Counted from the first letter of the stretch, positions 44,350 to 54,153 are shown. The stretch is 64,000 nt of DNA from Demequina phytophila (GCF_000971135.1 NZ_BBLW01000006.1:124001-188000); one strand, 5' to 3'. Translations and numbers: made by a program. The notes: generated by a model not told the origin, from the letters alone.

Positions 44350-46005
44350 TCACCCCTTGAGGTCGCGCCTCACGTAGCCCGCGACGCCGGCCGCGAACAG
44401 CACCGCCGCCGCGCCGAACAGCACCACGGGCTGGTACCAGTACAGCCCGTTGTCCAGGGGGAACTCCCACGTGTAGTAGTAGAAGGGCGAGACGTGCGCG
44501 AGGGGGACCAGCGCATCGTTCACCGCGGCGAACGCGGTGAGCGCCCACCCGACGATCGCCACGCCGGTGCCCGCGCCCGTCGCGATGCGCGGCACGCCGG
44601 TGAGGCCTGCGCCCAGGAACGCGGCGGCGCCGAGCACGGCGCCGAGCCCCCACACCAGCACGCCCGTCGCGGCGATGTGCGCGTAGCTCATCCCGAGCCC
44701 GGCGATCCAGTTGCCGAGCGAGATGCCCGCGGTCACCGCGACCGCGATCACGAGGGCGACCGTGAGCGTCGCGACGGCGCGCCGCCACGCCACCTGCGCG
44801 CGCGACAGCGGCGAGCCCAGCAGCACCGCGATGGTGCGCCGGCGCTCCTCCCCCGCGAGCGCGCCGCCCGCGGAGATCGCGGCCACGGCGACCGCGATGG
44901 GGACCGTGATCGACAGCATCTCGCCGTGATACCAGCCCTCGGGCCGCGAGTAGTCGGCGAAGCCCACCATCGCCATCACCTTGTCGGGGAACGCGCCGGC
45001 GAACTCGCCGATGAAGTCGGTCATCAGCGTGAACAGCGGGCCCATGACGACCGTCATGGCGAAGATGCCGCCGCCGGCGATGGTGAGGATCGCGCGGCTC
45101 TCGCTCAGCGCCTTCCCCACGATCCCGCGGGTGCTGGACGTGCCGCGCAGCAGCTCGAGCACCTTCGCGACGCGCTCGGCCTCGGTGAGGCGGGTGACCA
45201 GCGCGATCGACCGCTCCCCCGCGAGCAGGTCGCGGCGCAGGTAGAGCGCCCAGCCGATCAGCACCAGCACCGCCGAGATCGCGATGAGCACACCCACCTG
45301 CGCCCAGTCCGTGCCGTTCGCCAGCGGCGCGGCGCCCTTGACGTAGTACCAGGGGAAGATCTTGGCCCAGTCCTCCCAGCCCTCGATCATGGGCAGCAGC
45401 CCGGCGGCGAAGAAGGACACCACGAGGAAGCCCGTCGCGGCGCCCGACGCGACCCGCTGGTGGCCGGTCGCGGCGCCGATCGCGAACGCGACGGCGCCGT
45501 AGAGGATGGCGACCGCGGTGACGTGGACGGTGGCGGCGCCGATGTTCACCGCGTCGGTCGACTCGCCGAACGCGACGATCGACAGCGCGTAGCCGGCCCA
45601 CGCGGCGAGGTTGACGGCGACCGCGATGGTGAGGGCGGCCAGCCCCTTGGAGGCGAGCAGGCGCGAGCGCGAGCGCGGCGCGGTGGTGAGGACGTTCATG
45701 GTGCCGTCACCCTCCTCGCCCGCGAGCGCGGCCGCGCCCATCGAGATCGCGATGCCCGCGACCACGAACGGCCCGATGAAGTTGAACATCATGCTGAGCA
45801 TGAGGCCCGCGGTGCCGGCGTCTCCCGTGATGCCCACGAGGTCCGTGTAGAAGGCGGGCATCTCGTCGAAGAAGGACACGGCGTCGGAGCCGAGGCCCGC
45901 GTAGGCCCACATCCCGAACACCGCGACGCACCACAGCGAGGAGACGCCGATGAGCGCTCCGACCGCGCGGTCGCGGATGGTCTTGAGGTACAGGGTGCGC
46001 AGCAT
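44350..46005 (-). CDS. ABC-2 type exporter permease
   Basis: 551-residue polytopic protein with about 12 hydrophobic segments arranged as two similar six-helix halves, each with ALAGEE-type cytoplasmic loops (AALAGEEGDGT and GALAGEERRRT), so it likely arose by fusion of two permease copies. It lies directly downstream of its ATPase, with a TGATG junction, and forms the exporter's membrane part. Substrate unknown; the linked regulator suggests a stress or osmolyte signal. Confidence 0.85.
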   Translation of the reverse strand: MLRTLYLKTIRDRAVGALIGVSSLWCVAVFGMWAYAGLGSDAVSFFDEMPAFYTDLVGITGDAGTAGLMLSMMFNFIGPFVVAGIAISMGAAALAGEEGDGTMNVLTTAPRSRSRLLASKGLAALTIAVAVNLAAWAGYALSIVAFGESTDAVNIGAATVHVTAVAILYGAVAFAIGAATGHQRVASGAATGFLVVSFFAAGLLPMIEGWEDWAKIFPWYYVKGAAPLANGTDWAQVGVLIAISAVLVLIGWALYLRRDLLAGERSIALVTRLTEAERVAKVLELLRGTSSTRGIVGKALSESRAILTIAGGGIFAMTVVMGPLFTLMTDFIGEFAGAFPDKVMAMVGFADYSRPEGWYHGEMLSITVPIAVAVAAISAGGALAGEERRRTIAVLLGSPLSRAQVAWRRAVATLTVALVIAVAVTAGISLGNWIAGLGMSYAHIAATGVLVWGLGAVLGAAAFLGAGLTGVPRIATGAGTGVAIVGWALTAFAAVNDALVPLAHVSPFYYYTWEFPLDNGLYWYQPVVLFGAAAVLFAAGVAGYVRRDLKG

Positions 46006-46919
46006 CACACGACCTCCGCCTCCGCGACCTCGTCGCGGTAGAACTCGAGGAAGATCTCGTCGAGGTCGACGGACGAGGACTCGAGCGAGAGGACGTCGTG
46101 GGCGGTGGCGACGCGCAGCAGCGGACCCATCGAGCCCTCGTACTGCGCGGTCACGCGGGCGCCTTCCGCGGAGACGCCGTGGACGCCCTCGACGCCCTCG
46201 AACGCGTCCGCCGGGACCGGCGCGGCGAACTCGAGCGTGACGCGGCGCAGCGCCTTGTCCATGAGCTCGCTCATCCGCTCGACGGCGATGAGGTGGCCGC
46301 GGCGGATGAACCCCACACGGTCCGCGACGCGCTCGACCTCGGACAGCGTGTGGCTCGAGAGGAACACCGTGTTGCCGTCCGCGACGTGCTCGCGCATGAG
46401 CGTGTGGAACTCGAGCTGGACCAGCGGGTCGAGGCCGGTGATGGGCTCGTCGAGGATCACCACCTCCGGGCGGTTCATGAACGCCTGGATCAGCCCCACC
46501 TTCTGGCGGTTGCCGCTCGACAGCTCCCCGACCTTCTTGGACAGATCCGCGTCGAAGCGGCCGGCCAGGGTGTCCACCCAGGCCCAGTCGACGCCGCCGC
46601 GCAGGTTCGCGAGGAACTGCAGGGTCTCGCGGCCCGTGAGGTTGGGGTACAGCGCGAGGTCCGACGGCAGGAAGCCCAGGTGGCGGCGGATCTCGACGGC
46701 GTCGCGGCGCGAGTCCAGCCCGACGATGCGGCACTCGCCCCCGCTCGGGCGGATCAGGTCGAGCAGGCACCGGATGGTGGTGGACTTGCCGGCACCGTTG
46801 GGGCCGAGGAAGCCGAAGATCTCGCCCCGCTCGATGGTGAGCGAGACGTCCTGGACTGCCGGGAGGTCGCCGAATCGCTTGGTGAGCGCGACGGTCTCGA
46901 TGGCGGGGGTGGCGGTCAT
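46005..46919 (-). CDS. ABC transporter ATP-binding protein (CcmA/NatA type)
   Basis: 304-residue ATPase. Walker A GPNGAGKSTT, signature LSSGNRQKVG, Walker B VVILDEPI and switch His in FLSSHTLSE are present; the C-terminal half extends with a domain seen in ABC-2 exporters. It starts at ATG 46919, overlapping the regulator gene by ATGA, so regulator, ATPase and permease form one operon. Confidence 0.93.
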   Translation of the reverse strand: MTATPAIETVALTKRFGDLPAVQDVSLTIERGEIFGFLGPNGAGKSTTIRCLLDLIRPSGGECRIVGLDSRRDAVEIRRHLGFLPSDLALYPNLTGRETLQFLANLRGGVDWAWVDTLAGRFDADLSKKVGELSSGNRQKVGLIQAFMNRPEVVILDEPITGLDPLVQLEFHTLMREHVADGNTVFLSSHTLSEVERVADRVGFIRRGHLIAVERMSELMDKALRRVTLEFAAPVPADAFEGVEGVHGVSAEGARVTAQYEGSMGPLLRVATAHDVLSLESSSVDLDEIFLEFYRDEVAEAEVV

Positions 46920-47374
46920 GACTGTCCCTTCGTGAGGTTCGCTTGCATGCGCTCGAGCAGCGGCGGCCACTCGCGTGCGAAGAAGTCGGCGAGATCGGCG
47001 AGCTCGGTGACGCGCTCGGGGCGGACCTGCGGGAGCACCGGCCCGGCGGCCCGGGCGATCTCGCCCATCGCGTGGATGCGGCCCAGCTCGGAGGACATCA
47101 CCTCGAACCACGCGCCCGACCGTAAGCGGTAGCGCTGCGTGCGGTCGCCGCGTACGCGCACCTGCTCGACCATGCCCAGCTGCACGTGCGCCCGCAGCTG
47201 CGTCGAGACCGTGCCGGCGCTGAGCCCCAGGTCCTCGGCGATCTCGGCCTGGGTACGCTCGGCCGGCTCGCAGATCATCAGCCAGCCGAGGATCTCCGCC
47301 CACGCGCGCGCCGATCCGAACATGGTGAAGAACGTGGCGACCCTGTCCACGTACTGGTGCTGCGCATCGTCCAT
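46916..47374 (-). CDS. GbsR/MarR-like winged-helix regulator
   Basis: 152-residue regulator with a MarR-like winged helix ([43 protein letters not shown], cited in parts: [10 protein letters not shown] is the recognition helix) and a C-terminal helical part. GbsR-type proteins sense choline or related amines. The ATG at 47374 is chosen because the palindrome just upstream (47381-47402) would be its operator; a frame extension to 47404 runs into that palindrome. It heads the exporter operon it probably controls. Confidence 0.85.
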   Translation of the reverse strand: MDDAQHQYVDRVATFFTMFGSARAWAEILGWLMICEPAERTQAEIAEDLGLSAGTVSTQLRAHVQLGMVEQVRVRGDRTQRYRLRSGAWFEVMSSELGRIHAMGEIARAAGPVLPQVRPERVTELADLADFFAREWPPLLERMQANLTKGQS

Positions 47375-47380
47375 CGGCAC

Positions 47381-47402
47381 AATTTCAGTATTGCCTGAAT
47401 TC
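47381..47402. promoter_or_regulatory. TTCAG...CTGAA operator at the regulator start
   Basis: AATTTCAG and CTGAATT are inverted repeats around TATTGC, seven bases upstream of the GbsR-like start codon. Marked self-regulatory palindromes of this form are common for the family. Confidence 0.6.
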
Positions 47403-47474
47403 ATTGAACTACGCAAGGGGTGGGCAGGATCCGCGGGGGTAGCGAGCGCCCCGCGCGCGTGGAAGCATGGCCCC

Positions 47475-49712
47475 ATGCCCGAGAGCCTCGACATCAACGA
47501 CGCGCCCGCCCCTGCTTCCGCGCCCGCACCTGCGGATTCGGAGGAGACGTACCCCGTCCCGACCGTCGAGTTCGAGGAGGACGAGGCGCCCTCGCCGCTG
47601 CCCGACGATCGCTTCCTGGACCGCGAGCTGTCCTGGCTCGCGTTCAACGAGCGCGTCCTCGAGCTCGCCGAGGACCCGCACACGCCGCTGCTCGAGCGCG
47701 CCCGCTTCCTCGCGATCTTCGCGTCGAACCTCGACGAGTTCTTCATGGTGCGCGTCGCCGGCCTCAAGCGCCGCATCGCCGCGGGCTTCGCGGTGCCCGC
47801 CGCCACCGGCATGAGCGCGTCCCGCCAGATCGAGGCGATCATCGAGCGCGCGCACGAGCTCATGGACCGCCACGCGGAGACCTTCGAGGACCAGGTGCGT
47901 CCGGCGCTCGCCATCGAGGGCATCCAGCTGGTGCGCTACTCCGACCTCGAGGACCCCGAGCAGGAGCGCCTGCGCAAGCTGTTCCGCTCCGACATCTTCC
48001 CTGTGCTCACACCCCTCGCGGTCGACCCGGCCCACCCGTTCCCGTACATCTCGGGCCTGTCGCTCAACCTTGCGATCGAGATCCGCGACCCCGACACCGG
48101 CAAGGACTACTTCGCCCGCGTCAAGGTGCCCGAGACGCTGCCCCGCTTCCTGTCGGTCGACGCGGCGGGCCATGTGGGTCAGGTGACCGACGCATCGTCC
48201 CTCTCCGACGAGCCGCGGTCCTTCGTGCCCCTCGAGGACGTGATCGGCGCGCACCTCGACTACCTGTTCCCCGGCATGGAGGTGGTGGACCACTACACCT
48301 TCCGCGTCACGCGCAACGAGGACGTCGAGGTCGAGGAGGACGACGCCGAGAACCTCCTCAAGGCGATGGAGAAGGAGCTGCTGCGCCGGCGATTCGGACC
48401 CGCGGTGCGGCTCGAGGTCGCCGACGACCTGCCGCCCAAGATCCGCGAGCTGCTGGTGCGCGAGCTGGGCATCACCGACAACGACGTGTTCCACCTGCCC
48501 GCGCCGCTCGACCTCACGGGCCTCAACGTGATCGCGGATCTGGACCGGCCGTCGCTGCAGTACGCCCCGTTCCGCCCCACGACGCACCACAAGCTCGCCC
48601 CGGTGGAGACCGCGGACGAGCAGAACGTGTTCGAGGCGATCACGCGCGGCGACGTGCTGCTGCACCACCCGTACGACTCGTTCTCGACGTCCGTGCAGGC
48701 GTTCCTCGCGCAGGCCGCGGCGGACCCCAAGGTGCTCGCGATCAAGCAGACGCTGTACCGGACCTCGGGCGACTCGCCCATCGTGGACTCCCTCATCGAG
48801 GCGGCGCACGCGGGCAAGCAGGTGCTCGCGCTGGTGGAGATCAAGGCGCGCTTCGACGAGAAGCGCAACATCTCCTGGGCGCGCAAGCTCGAGCAGGCGG
48901 GCGTGCACGTGGTGTACGGCCTCGTGGGCCTCAAGACGCACTGCAAGCTGTCGCTCGTGGTGCGCCAGGAGGACGACGGCCTGCAGCGCTACAGCCACAT
49001 CGGCACGGGCAACTACCACCCGAAGACCGCGCGCCTGTACGAGGACTACGGCCTGCTCACCAAGAACCCCGACGTGGGCGCCGACCTCACCAAGCTGTTC
49101 AACCAGCTCTCCGGCTACGCGCCCAAGTCGAAGTTCCGCCGCCTGCTGGTCGCGCCCGTCGGGGTGCGCGCGGGCCTGGTCGAGCGGATCCGCAACGAGG
49201 CCCGCAACGCCGCCGCAGGCAAGGAGGCGTGGGTCAAGATCAAGGTCAACTCGATCGTCGACGAGAAGACCATCGACGCGCTCTACGAGGCGTCACGTGC
49301 CGGCGTGAAGGTCGACGTCAACGTGCGCGGCATCTGCGCGCTGCGGCCCGGCGTGCCCGGGTTCTCGGAGACCATCCGGGTGCGGTCCATCCTGGGCCGG
49401 TTCCTCGAGCACTCGCGCATCTACGCGTTCGCGAACGACGGCGACCCCGAGGTGTTCATCGGCTCCGCGGACCTCATGCACCGCAACCTGGACCGCCGCA
49501 TCGAGGCGCTCATCACGGTGACGGATCCCGCGCAGGCGGCGCTGCTGGTCGAGAACATCGACATGGCGATGAGCGACCGCGTGGCCGGCTGGGAGCTGCA
49601 CGAGGACGGCACGTGGAGCCACGGCGTCACGGACGGCGAGGGCGCGCGCCTACGCGACCTCCAGGAGACGTACATCCGCCGCCAGCCCAAGCGGAGGGCC
49701 AAGGGCAAGTGA
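47475..49712 (+). CDS. ppk1: polyphosphate kinase
   Basis: 745-residue PPK1 type. The autophosphorylation histidines are H515 (in SHIGTGNYH) and H669 (in ADLMHRNLD). Domain order N1-N2-C1-C2 is complete, and the length matches the family (about 690-750). An acidic/proline-rich N-terminal tail of about 45 residues precedes the conserved core. Its stop overlaps the following mutT1-type gene (GTGA), the same pairing as in M. tuberculosis (Rv2984-Rv2985). Confidence 0.96.
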   Translation: MPESLDINDAPAPASAPAPADSEETYPVPTVEFEEDEAPSPLPDDRFLDRELSWLAFNERVLELAEDPHTPLLERARFLAIFASNLDEFFMVRVAGLKRRIAAGFAVPAATGMSASRQIEAIIERAHELMDRHAETFEDQVRPALAIEGIQLVRYSDLEDPEQERLRKLFRSDIFPVLTPLAVDPAHPFPYISGLSLNLAIEIRDPDTGKDYFARVKVPETLPRFLSVDAAGHVGQVTDASSLSDEPRSFVPLEDVIGAHLDYLFPGMEVVDHYTFRVTRNEDVEVEEDDAENLLKAMEKELLRRRFGPAVRLEVADDLPPKIRELLVRELGITDNDVFHLPAPLDLTGLNVIADLDRPSLQYAPFRPTTHHKLAPVETADEQNVFEAITRGDVLLHHPYDSFSTSVQAFLAQAAADPKVLAIKQTLYRTSGDSPIVDSLIEAAHAGKQVLALVEIKARFDEKRNISWARKLEQAGVHVVYGLVGLKTHCKLSLVVRQEDDGLQRYSHIGTGNYHPKTARLYEDYGLLTKNPDVGADLTKLFNQLSGYAPKSKFRRLLVAPVGVRAGLVERIRNEARNAAAGKEAWVKIKVNSIVDEKTIDALYEASRAGVKVDVNVRGICALRPGVPGFSETIRVRSILGRFLEHSRIYAFANDGDPEVFIGSADLMHRNLDRRIEALITVTDPAQAALLVENIDMAMSDRVAGWELHEDGTWSHGVTDGEGARLRDLQETYIRRQPKRRAKGK

Positions 49713-50680
49713 GCCACCACCCGGAGGGCACCGTCGTCGCCGCCGGTGCGCTCGTGTGGCGCGTCCGCGAGGGCGAGCTGCAGGTGCTCGCCGTGCATCG
49801 CCCGCGGTACAACGACTGGTCGTGGCCCAAGGGCAAGCTGGATCCGGGCGAGTCCCTGCCCGAGTGCGCGGTGCGGGAGGTCGCGGAGGAGACCGGCAAG
49901 CAGGTGGTGCTGGGCCAGCCGCTGCCCACCATCCGCTACCCCATCGGGGAGAAGCAGAAGGTGGTGAAGTACTGGGCCGCCGAGGTGCTGTCCTCCGGCT
50001 CTCCCGCGCTCAAGGCACGGCCCACGTTCAAGCCCGCCTCGAAGAACGAGATCGACCGGCTGCGGTGGCTGTCCGTCGCCGAGGCGCACAAGATGATCAC
50101 CTTCCCCGACGACCTCCGGCCGCTCGACGCGCTGGTCGACGCGTACGCGGCGGACAGGCTCGACACGAGGCCGTTCATGGTGGTGCGCCACGCGCGCGCC
50201 CGGCGGCGGGCCGCGTGGCGCCGCTCCGACCTGAAGAGGCCGCTCACCTCCAACGGGCGCGAGCGCGCGCAGGAGCTGGTGCCGCTGATCGCGTGCTTCG
50301 GGGTGACCAAGGTCGAGTCCTCGCCGGCGGTGCGCTGCCTCGACACCGTGGCGCCGTACGCCGCCGCGATCGGTGCCGAGGTCCGCACCCACGACCCGCT
50401 GACCGAGCCCGGCCACGCCGCGAAGCCGCTCGCGACGGCCAAGACGTTCACCACGCTGCTGCGCAAGAAGTCGCCGCGGGCGGTGTGCGTGCACCGCCCG
50501 ACGCTGCCGACCATCGTCGAGATGCTGCGCGCGGCCGTGCGGCCCTACACGCGCGGCGCGCTCCCGCGATCGAACCCGTACCTGCCCGCGGGCGGCATGC
50601 TGGTCGCGCACGTCGCGGACTGGGAGTCCGGGCCGGTGGTGGTCGCGGTGGAGACCCACCTCCTGCGCGTGCACGTGTAG
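49709..50680 (+). CDS. mutT1: NUDIX hydrolase fused to a histidine phosphatase (MutT1 type)
   Basis: 323 residues. The N-terminal NUDIX domain has the box [20 protein letters not shown] (starting near residue 42), which in MutT1 removes oxidised or long nucleotides such as 8-oxo-dGTP or diadenosine polyphosphates; the C-terminal half is a phosphoglycerate-mutase-like histidine phosphatase beginning with [10 protein letters not shown]. Start GTG 49709 overlaps the ppk stop. Coupling with ppk suggests a joint role in phosphate or nucleotide quality control. Confidence 0.9.
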   Translation: MSHHPEGTVVAAGALVWRVREGELQVLAVHRPRYNDWSWPKGKLDPGESLPECAVREVAEETGKQVVLGQPLPTIRYPIGEKQKVVKYWAAEVLSSGSPALKARPTFKPASKNEIDRLRWLSVAEAHKMITFPDDLRPLDALVDAYAADRLDTRPFMVVRHARARRRAAWRRSDLKRPLTSNGRERAQELVPLIACFGVTKVESSPAVRCLDTVAPYAAAIGAEVRTHDPLTEPGHAAKPLATAKTFTTLLRKKSPRAVCVHRPTLPTIVEMLRAAVRPYTRGALPRSNPYLPAGGMLVAHVADWESGPVVVAVETHLLRVHV

Positions 50681-50690
50681 CGCCACCGGA

Positions 50691-50789
50691 AGTTCGCTGG
50701 GCACGGTTCCAGATCCGACACCCCGGTCCGGGCACGTTCGCAGCCGGCTGGGCGCGGCGTGTCGCCGGCCAGACCGTGCGCAGCGAACT
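50691..50789. repeat. 99-bp element with 17-base inverted ends
   Basis: AGTTCGCTGGGCACGGT (50691-50707) and ACCGTGCGCAGCGAACT (50773-50789) are inverted repeats with two mismatches in the middle. Directly downstream of the mutT1-type stop codon; may act as a transcription terminator or be a remnant mobile element. Confidence 0.5.
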
Positions 50790-51020
50790 CGCGCGGGGCC
50801 ACGGCGACACCGGCGGCGGACATGAGAACGACGTCGGACCGGGAGCGCCAGTCGGCGCGAAGGCCGCTCGGAGCGGCTGGATTTGGAGCCCGGGGCTACC
50901 GCGGTCCGACGTCACCCCCACCATACGCCGGACGGGCGCCCTGGCAATGCGACTGTGGACCCTTCTCGCGGATCGCGAACATCTCTCGCGGCGCTGCCCG
51001 TCGGCGAGCGCGCGACCAGG

Positions 51021-51116
51021 TTCCACACGCCAACCGGCATGTGAACGCTCGCGCCCTGCAAGTCCCGTCGCATCGCCCGAGAGGAGCGGCGCCAGTTGCA
51101 GCATCCGTGTGGAGAG
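51021..51116 (+). repeat. dispersed intergenic repeat family A, copy 3
   Basis: TTCCACACG at 51021, core TGCAAGTCCCGTCGCATCGC (51058-51077) and TTGCAGCATCCGTGTGGAGA ending near 51115. Third copy of the element at 19056-19149 and 33859-33954. Confidence 0.7.
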
Positions 51117-51163
51117 CGGTCGCGGGGGTGCACCATGAGCGCCCGGCGCGGGAGCGGCGCGGC

Positions 51164-51793
51164 TCAGTCCAGGCGGCCCTCGCGCCACATCGCCGCGCAC
51201 CGCTCAAGGTCCTCGCCCGTGCGCAGCAGCTGCGACGCGCGCAGGGTGGTGCGGTGGGCGCGGCGGTCGGCGTGGCCCTCGTCGGACTGCGCCTCGAACG
51301 CGGCGCCGGTGGCGACCACGCGGCAGAACGCGCCCGCGCGCTCGAGCGCGACCGCCAGGTCCCCGGAGAACACGCCGGACAGCACCGCGTCCGCGAGGGT
51401 GCGGACCTCGTCGGGGCCGGGCGGGTCCTCGACGCCGGCGATCGCGTGCCGCACGTGGGCCGCGTGGACGCCCTGGTGGTACGAGCGCGCGACCGCCGAG
51501 GCATCGTGCTTCACCCATTCGCGGATCATGTAGATCCGCCACAGGGCGCCGGGCAGCGTGTGCGCGCCGGCCTTCGCCCACATCATGGCGACGGTGTCGA
51601 TGCCCTCCTCGTCGACCAGCGCGATCAGGCGGGCCACCAGCGCCGGATCCCCGGACTGCCGCGCCTGCGACACGATCGCGAGCGCAGTCTCGTGGGCGAT
51701 CAGCCCGCGCTCGGCAGGGTCGATGTCGCCCTCGATCTCGTCGGCCATCTCGATGTCGAGCATGGCCGGACGGCGGAAGCGCGGCTCCACCAT
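51164..51793 (-). CDS. conserved actinobacterial protein of unknown function
   Basis: 209 residues, mostly helical. No signal peptide or metal motif is seen. The C-terminal third carries the charged LRASQLLRTGEDLERCAAMW. It overlaps the msrB stop by one base (TGATG), so the two are co-transcribed, which hints at a role in redox or stress handling, but I recognise no domain. Confidence 0.75.
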   Translation of the reverse strand: MVEPRFRRPAMLDIEMADEIEGDIDPAERGLIAHETALAIVSQARQSGDPALVARLIALVDEEGIDTVAMMWAKAGAHTLPGALWRIYMIREWVKHDASAVARSYHQGVHAAHVRHAIAGVEDPPGPDEVRTLADAVLSGVFSGDLAVALERAGAFCRVVATGAAFEAQSDEGHADRRAHRTTLRASQLLRTGEDLERCAAMWREGRLD

Positions 51794-52203
51794 CAGGCGT
51801 CCTCGCCCACCTCGTCGAAGGTCAGCGACACGGAGTTGATGCAGTACCGGTCACCCGTCGGAGTCTGCGGCGCGTCCGGGAACACGTGCCCCAGATGCGA
51901 GTCGCAGTTCGCGCAACGCACCTCGGTGCGGACCATGCCGTGCGAGCGGTCCTCGAGGAGCACCACCGAGTCGGGGTCGGCGTCGTAGAAGCTGGGCCAG
52001 CCGCAGTGGCTGTCGAACTTGGTGCCGGACTCGAACAGCTGGGCGCCGCACGCGCGACAACGGAACACGCCGTCGCGCTTCTCGTCGATGAGCTCACCGG
52101 TCCACGGCCGCTCGGTGCCCGCCTCGCGCAGCACCGCGAACTCGAGGTCGGTCAGCTGGGCGCGCCACTCGGCGTCGGTCTTGACGATCTTGTTGGGGCT
52201 CAA
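51793..52203 (-). CDS. msrB: peptide-methionine (R)-S-oxide reductase
   Basis: 136 residues. Zinc cysteines C49, C52, C97 and C100, catalytic C121 in RYCINSVS, and resolving C67 in HCGWPSF are all present. It reduces methionine-R-sulfoxide in proteins. The start is TTG 52203 with GGAAGGGAG upstream; frame extension to 52341 would cover a hairpin and is rejected. Confidence 0.95.
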   Translation of the reverse strand: MSPNKIVKTDAEWRAQLTDLEFAVLREAGTERPWTGELIDEKRDGVFRCRACGAQLFESGTKFDSHCGWPSFYDADPDSVVLLEDRSHGMVRTEVRCANCDSHLGHVFPDAPQTPTGDRYCINSVSLTFDEVGEDA

Positions 52204-52295
52204 TGGGGACTCCCTTCCTTGGAAGAGCGTACGCGCGCGATACGCACCCGAATCGCGCATCGTGCCCGTCGCCAGCGACCCGGGCCCAAAGGAAG

Positions 52296-52345
52296 ACGCG
52301 AGGCGCCCGACCTCCGAGGGGGGGAGGAGGTCGGACGCCACGCGT
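52296..52345. terminator. long hairpin upstream of msrB
   Basis: Arms ACGCGAGGCGCCCGACCTCC and GGAGGTCGGACGCCACGCGT pair with two mismatches around a 10-base loop. Situated where it could insulate msrB from opposing transcription or form its 5' leader. Confidence 0.5.
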
Positions 52346-52533
52346 TCTCACCTGGGCGTCCCATGCGGCTTCGCGCCGTGGTGGGTACATGGGTAAAGAC
52401 GTCGGGGGCGTCTCGTTTGTTCCCATGCAACCCCACTTTCCTTGGCGGGTGTCGGGACGATGCCGCGGCCGGGTCGGGCGGCTCGCGCCCGGCACGCGCG
52501 CGGCCGGGGAATATCGACACGCCACCGGAATGC

Positions 52534-52608
52534 AATTCGAGATCAATTCGAAACGGAATTCGCGCATATATCCAACGCCCTTGATATCCGCATTCCCGCG
52601 CGTATATT
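52534..52608 (+). promoter_or_regulatory. promoter with three phased AATTCG repeats
   Basis: TTGATA (52581-52586) and TATATT (52603-52608) are separated by 16 bases and form a near-consensus promoter, the best in the window. Upstream, AATTCG occurs at 52534, 52545 and 52557, 11 and 12 bases apart, on the same face of the helix, as expected for a dimeric or multimeric activator or repressor. The DUF1540 start is 50 bases downstream. Confidence 0.6.
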
Positions 52609-52658
52609 GGCGAATGTCAGCGCTTTTCGCACCCGCCTCGTCAGCCCCGGAGGAAGTC

Positions 52659-52949
52659 ATGCCCGTCTCGATCGGACTGCCCATCGTCTCGTCCTGCTCG
52701 GTCGCGAGCTGCGGCTACAACCACGACGGCTGCCACGCCGGCGCCATCTCGGTGGGTGGCGCGCACGCGCACTGCAACACCTTCACGGAGACCGACCACA
52801 AGGGCGGTGCGGACCCGACCGCCACCGTCGGCGCCTGCAACCGCGAGGACTGCCAGCACAACACGGACCTCATGTGCACTGCGGACTCGATCGCGGTGGG
52901 CGGCAGCACCGACGTCGCCGACTGCCTCACCTTCCTGGTCCGCGCCTAG
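52659..52949 (+). CDS. DUF1540 double-repeat protein
   Basis: 96-residue protein made of two Cys-rich repeats: C13, C18, C25, C39 and C60, C65, C73, C89, each followed by a TF motif (CNTF, CLTF). DUF1540 domains bind a metal, probably zinc. The start at 52659 has GGAGGAAGTC upstream and the promoter is strong, so the protein may be abundant. Function unknown; known members occur in spore-formers and actinobacteria. Confidence 0.85.
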   Translation: MPVSIGLPIVSSCSVASCGYNHDGCHAGAISVGGAHAHCNTFTETDHKGGADPTATVGACNREDCQHNTDLMCTADSIAVGGSTDVADCLTFLVRA

Positions 52950-52962
52950 CGTCACACCTCCC

Positions 52963-53000
52963 GGCCCCGGCCGCGCCCCTACCCGGGCGAGGCCGGGGCC
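52963..53000 (+). terminator. GC-rich hairpin after the DUF1540 gene
   Basis: GGCCCCGGCC (52963-52972) pairs with GGCCGGGGCC (52991-53000), 14 bases downstream of the stop. No T run follows. Confidence 0.6.
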
Positions 53001-53077
53001 GAGTGGTGCCCGGGGCATCGTCCCCCGGCCGTTTCCGCGTCACACCGCCGTCACACCGGGGTGAGAGACTCGCCTGC

Positions 53078-53842
53078 GTGACCCCCTCCCGCACCCTGCT
53101 CGGCGTTGCGCCGCCTCAGTGGGCGGACGCGTGGGCGGGGCTCAAGGCCATCGCGCCGCTCATGCCCGGCTCCGCGCTGTTCGGACTGGCGTTCGGCGCG
53201 CTCGTCAACGTCGCGGGCATCAACCCGTGGGTGGGCAACTTCGCGTCCGTGTCCGTGGTGGCCGGCGCCAGCCAGATCGCGATCGTCGAGTCGATCCGCA
53301 CCGGCGCGCCCGCGGTGATCGCGGTGCTCACGGCTCTGGTGATCAACGCGCGGTTCGCGCTGTACTCGGCGGCGCTCGCGCCGGTCTTCGCGGCCTTCCC
53401 GCGGCGGTGGAAGCTGGGCCTCGCGCACCTCATGACCGACCAGGCGGCGGTGGTCGCGCTCCAGGAGCACGAGAGGTGGCCGGACCCGGTGCGGCGGCGC
53501 TGGTTCGTGGTGGGCGGCGCGCTGCCGTTCGTGGCCGTGTGGTGCGTGGGATCGGCGGCGGGAATCGCGTTGGGTCCGGTGATCCCTGAGGCGTGGCAGA
53601 TCGGGTTCATCGTGCCGCTGATGTTCCTCGCAGTGCTGGTGCCCGGGCTGCGCGGCGCACCGGCGCTCACCGCGGTGGGCGTGTCGACCGTGGTGGTGCT
53701 CGCGGCGCACGGCCTGCCGTACGGGCTCAACGTGCTCGCGGGGGCGATCGCGGGCATCGCGGTGGGGTCGCTGGTGCCCGACCGCGCCCAGCATCCGGAC
53801 ACCGACGACGGCCTCGCGCATGACCCGGGGGCGGGCGAATGA
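53078..53842 (+). CDS. azlC: AzlC family branched-chain amino acid exporter subunit
   Basis: 254-residue membrane protein with about seven helices and the AzlC/YgaZ pattern (ALFGLAFGALVNVAGINPWV, NARFALYSAALAPVF, FIVPLMFLAVLVP). With AzlD it exports branched-chain amino acids or analogues. The start is GTG 53078, and the gene overlaps azlD by ATGA. Confidence 0.87.
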   Translation: MTPSRTLLGVAPPQWADAWAGLKAIAPLMPGSALFGLAFGALVNVAGINPWVGNFASVSVVAGASQIAIVESIRTGAPAVIAVLTALVINARFALYSAALAPVFAAFPRRWKLGLAHLMTDQAAVVALQEHERWPDPVRRRWFVVGGALPFVAVWCVGSAAGIALGPVIPEAWQIGFIVPLMFLAVLVPGLRGAPALTAVGVSTVVVLAAHGLPYGLNVLAGAIAGIAVGSLVPDRAQHPDTDDGLAHDPGAGE

Positions 53843-54153
53843 GGACCTTCCTGATCTTCCTCGCGGCCGGGATCGGCACGTACGCGATCCGCGTATCCGG
53901 GATCGTGATGTTCGGCGGTGAGCGGCGGCTGCCGCCACGCGTCGAACGGTCGTTGCGCCTGGTGGGCCCGGCTGCGTTGGCGGCGATCATCGCGAACTCG
54001 CTGCTGCTCGACCAGGGCTCGTGGCGGGAATTCGGCGCGTGGCACATCGCGGCGCTCGTCGCGGTCGGGGTCGCGCTGTGGAAGCGCTCCTCCGGGTGGA
54101 CCATGGCTGCGGGCGCGGCCGCGTTCGCGGCGCTGCTGCTGGCCGGGCTCTAG
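53839..54153 (+). CDS. azlD: AzlD family transporter subunit
   Basis: 104-residue membrane protein with three or four helices (FLIFLAAGIGTYAIRVSGIV; ALAAIIANSLLL; IAALVAVGVALWKR). Its ATG overlaps the azlC stop, so both subunits are made together, as usual for this small exporter pair. The gene ends two bases before the DUF1349 gene on the other strand. Confidence 0.85.
   Translation: MRTFLIFLAAGIGTYAIRVSGIVMFGGERRLPPRVERSLRLVGPAALAAIIANSLLLDQGSWREFGAWHIAALVAVGVALWKRSSGWTMAAGAAAFAALLLAGL

Larger units (their letters stand above)
50681..51163. other. 483-base intergenic region with two repeat elements
   Basis: Between the mutT1-type gene and the unknown protein at 51164. It contains a long-armed inverted repeat (50691-50789) and one copy of dispersed repeat family A (51021-51116). 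No credible ORF or promoter was identified. Confidence 0.55.
52204..52658. other. 455-base divergent intergenic region
   Basis: Separates msrB (minus) from the DUF1540 gene (plus). It holds a large hairpin at 52296-52345 and the AT-rich promoter region of the DUF1540 gene at 52534-52608. The stretch 52346-52530 shows nothing further. Confidence 0.6.
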
